Of a DNA stretch of 64,000 bases, positions 62,864 through 64,000 are shown piece by piece (the first letter of the stretch is position 1; every line of letters begins with the position of its first letter). This stretch comes from Treponema sp. GTDB taxonomy: Bacteria > Spirochaetota > Spirochaetia > Treponematales > Breznakiellaceae. The DNA lies in contig WQXU01000001.1 of assembly GCA_009781635.1 (NCBI GenBank), positions 176,705 through 240,704 of the forward strand. The letters run 5' to 3'. The notes beneath the pieces are model-generated. The model was not told the DNA's origin, searched no databases, and saw only the letters and a list, made by a program, of their open reading frames with translations. The position numbers were made by a program, and so were the translations under genes.

Positions 62864-63071
62864 GTAATTCTTCTATGCTTCGTTCGTTTAATTCACTTTC
62901 AAGAATGTGGCGGCTGGTTGCTACTTTGCCCGCAATACGGGAATAATGTAAAAGCGGTCTATTTATAACTACACGAGAAAATTCTCTGCGTACATCGGCA
63001 GAAGAATAACTTTTGTTTCCCGAAGCGTTGTGATACATTTTTAATACGGCATCCGACAATCCTGTTTCCAT
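62850..63071 (-). CDS. Small hypothetical protein (73 aa)
   Basis: 73 residues, soluble, beginning METGLSDAVLKMYHNASGNK and ending ERSIEELLAEV. AGGAGGAATCAAG precedes the ATG, a strong ribosome site, so the gene is likely real. It starts 11 bases after the stop of the upstream gene (63083) and overlaps the next one. Function is unknown; size and position would allow an antitoxin-like or regulatory role, but no motif supports it. Confidence 0.6.
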   Translation of the reverse strand: METGLSDAVLKMYHNASGNKSYSSADVRREFSRVVINRPLLHYSRIAGKVATSRHILESELNERSIEELLAEV

Positions 63072-63082
63072 CTTGATTCCTC

Positions 63083-63481
63083 CTAATACTCTTCTTCTTC
63101 AATTTTACGAAGCTCATACAAAAATTCATAATTGGCATCATCCAGTGTTTTATAACCGGCCAATTTTGATTTAATCGCCTCCCTTTTTTGTGGCGAAAAA
63201 GTTCCTTCTCTATTTTCTAGCCGCTCTATCATATCCCTAAATAATGTATCATAAGTAGAATTTAACCGATCTTTTTTAAAAGCTTCCAAAGCCATTTTTA
63301 TTCTATCATCAGACAAATTTTTCTCTTTAAAAACCTCTTTAATTCTGATATATTCCTGCATATACTTTGCATATTTTGCATCACAGTCTTTATCAGTCCA
63401 ATTCTCTATCATCAATACAGCTTTCACATTGTACTGATGGTAGAGTTTTGCGTAATAGTATAAAAAATCTGCATCTGTCAT
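63083..63481 (-). CDS. Hypothetical helical protein (132 aa)
   Basis: 132 residues, charged and helical (MQEYIRIKEVFKEKNLSDDR; MALEAFKKDRLNSTYDTLF). A segment IENWTDKDCDAKYAKYM is the only Cys region. It is first in the leftward three-gene set. A weak AAAGG lies 12 bases before the ATG at 63481. No domain is recognised. Confidence 0.6.
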   Translation of the reverse strand: MTDADFLYYYAKLYHQYNVKAVLMIENWTDKDCDAKYAKYMQEYIRIKEVFKEKNLSDDRIKMALEAFKKDRLNSTYDTLFRDMIERLENREGTFSPQKREAIKSKLAGYKTLDDANYEFLYELRKIEEEEY

Positions 63482-63834
63482 AAAAATAAAATACCTTTAA
63501 AACTCCTGTATGATTTACACGCTTTACTCTACAGCTTTAACAAAACCACACATTTCAATACCGGAAAGTTTTTTGGCTGTGAGAAACTGTTATATTTTAC
63601 ACAGATTTCCTAAAAAAAGGAAGAGAGCACACTACAACCGTACCGTGATACTTTCCAAGGGACTGAAATCAATCTGTTCTCCCCTCCCAAGTTTTCCAGA
63701 AAGCCTTCTACTTAATAATATAACAAAAGAGTCTTTTTGTGTCATATTTTTACTATTTTTTTCTTTAGATAAGCAAAAATTTAAACTTAAAAACAACCCT
63801 ATGTCTCCATGCATTACAGCTGCTTCAACAAAGG
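63482..63834. other. Gap without a convincing gene
   Basis: 353 AT-rich bases between two leftward genes. Overlapping open frames on both strands are short, without ribosome sites or recognisable domains, so I leave them out. I see no tRNA or terminator-like stem with a T run. Confidence 0.4.
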
Positions 63835-64000
63835 TTACCATTCTTTTGGGTTTCCTTCCGGCGAAGTTATATTAAAAGTTTCTCCGGAAGGTTCTATTAC
63901 ATAAAATCCGTCATTCAATGCTTGTTCTCTTATGTTATTCGGAATTACTACTCCTGCAACGGCTCCTAAAAATGATCTTTTATCTCCGTGTAAATCGGAA
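63835..64000 (-). CDS. C-terminal end of an uncharacterised protein (DUF3782-like tail), partial
   Basis: The stop is at 63835-63837 and the frame continues past the right edge. The visible 54 residues include FLGAVAGVVIPNNIREQALN and GFYVIEPSGETFNI, ending GNPKEW. This recalls the C terminus of proteins annotated DUF3782, which are nuclease-like PD-(D/E)XK proteins of uncertain function. That resemblance is from memory and needs the missing N terminus. Confidence 0.5.
   Translation of the reverse strand, partial: SDLHGDKRSFLGAVAGVVIPNNIREQALNDGFYVIEPSGETFNITSPEGNPKEW

Noticed and set aside
63632..63841. 69-residue minus-strand frame overlapping the partial gene stop
   Set aside because: It starts inside the stop region with no ribosome site and has a low-complexity composition; real translation is not supported.
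63510..63875. 121-residue plus-strand frame
   Set aside because: It lies across the end of the leftward partial gene, has no ribosome site and no recognisable domain.

Overview
The window looks like a spirochaete chromosome, most likely a Treponema-type host-associated (termite-gut-like) bacterium. This is inferred from gene content and protein style: many TTG starts, several very large surface lipoproteins with spirochaete-type lipoboxes, an OmpA-like protein, polyamine-type ABC transport with two lipoprotein receptors, and a mixture of housekeeping operons. No rRNA, CRISPR array, IS element or phage gene was found. Three tRNAs are present (Thr-TGT, Leu-TAG, Lys-CTT).

Layout. 1-312 is the 5' part of a leftward GH43-like glycosidase. 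518-1595 holds three small lysine/alanine-rich proteins behind a consensus promoter. 1736-6951 is valS, a small alarmone-hydrolase-like HD gene and dxs. 6952-7290 is a repeat-rich gap with a perfect 29-bp inverted repeat. 7291-10848 is cdaA-cdaR-acpS-DUF2225-truA. 10950-16263 is potABC plus two tandem potD genes. 16363-17136 is rpmB and an unknown gene. The leftward block 17138-20944 is pncA-pncB-uridine-kinase-like. 21047-23809 is a membrane class III nucleotide cyclase. 23893-25466 is accD-accA, leftward, followed by tRNA-Thr and an XRE regulator.

26210-34512 is a first surface-lipoprotein cluster: a Cys-rich lipoprotein with eleven 48-bp repeats, a 1535-residue beta-helix lipoprotein and a transglutaminase-like lipoprotein. 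34557-44515 is a leftward six-gene locus coding for a multi-zinc-ribbon protein, a four-module AAA+ ATPase, a zinc-ribbon/FHA protein, a PP2C phosphatase, a membrane-anchored protein and a Ser/Thr kinase with ankyrin repeats and four membrane helices. This is the best candidate for an undescribed system. The kinase carries five STxR[LI]D motifs at its N terminus that could be its own phosphorylation sites and FHA docking sites. 44623-51675 holds tRNA-Leu, a lipoprotein, tRNA-Lys, then tig-clpP-clpX-lon. 51905-53802 is iorB-paaK. 53891-61664 is a second surface cluster: an ompA-like gene broken by two compensating frameshifts at a C5 run and a (TA)6 run, followed by two large modular lipoproteins. 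61792-64000 has a secreted nuclease and unknown leftward genes.

How it fits together. Three nucleotide-signalling functions (c-di-AMP synthesis, probable (p)ppGpp hydrolysis, cAMP/cGMP-type cyclase), a phospho-threonine signalling locus and a cytosolic proteolysis operon sit among core metabolic operons. The two lipoprotein clusters and the GH43 enzyme suggest an envelope adapted to polysaccharide-rich surroundings. Several genes (cdaA, accD, possibly the cyclase) have a promoter -10 box only 6-7 bases before the start codon, which predicts leaderless mRNAs.
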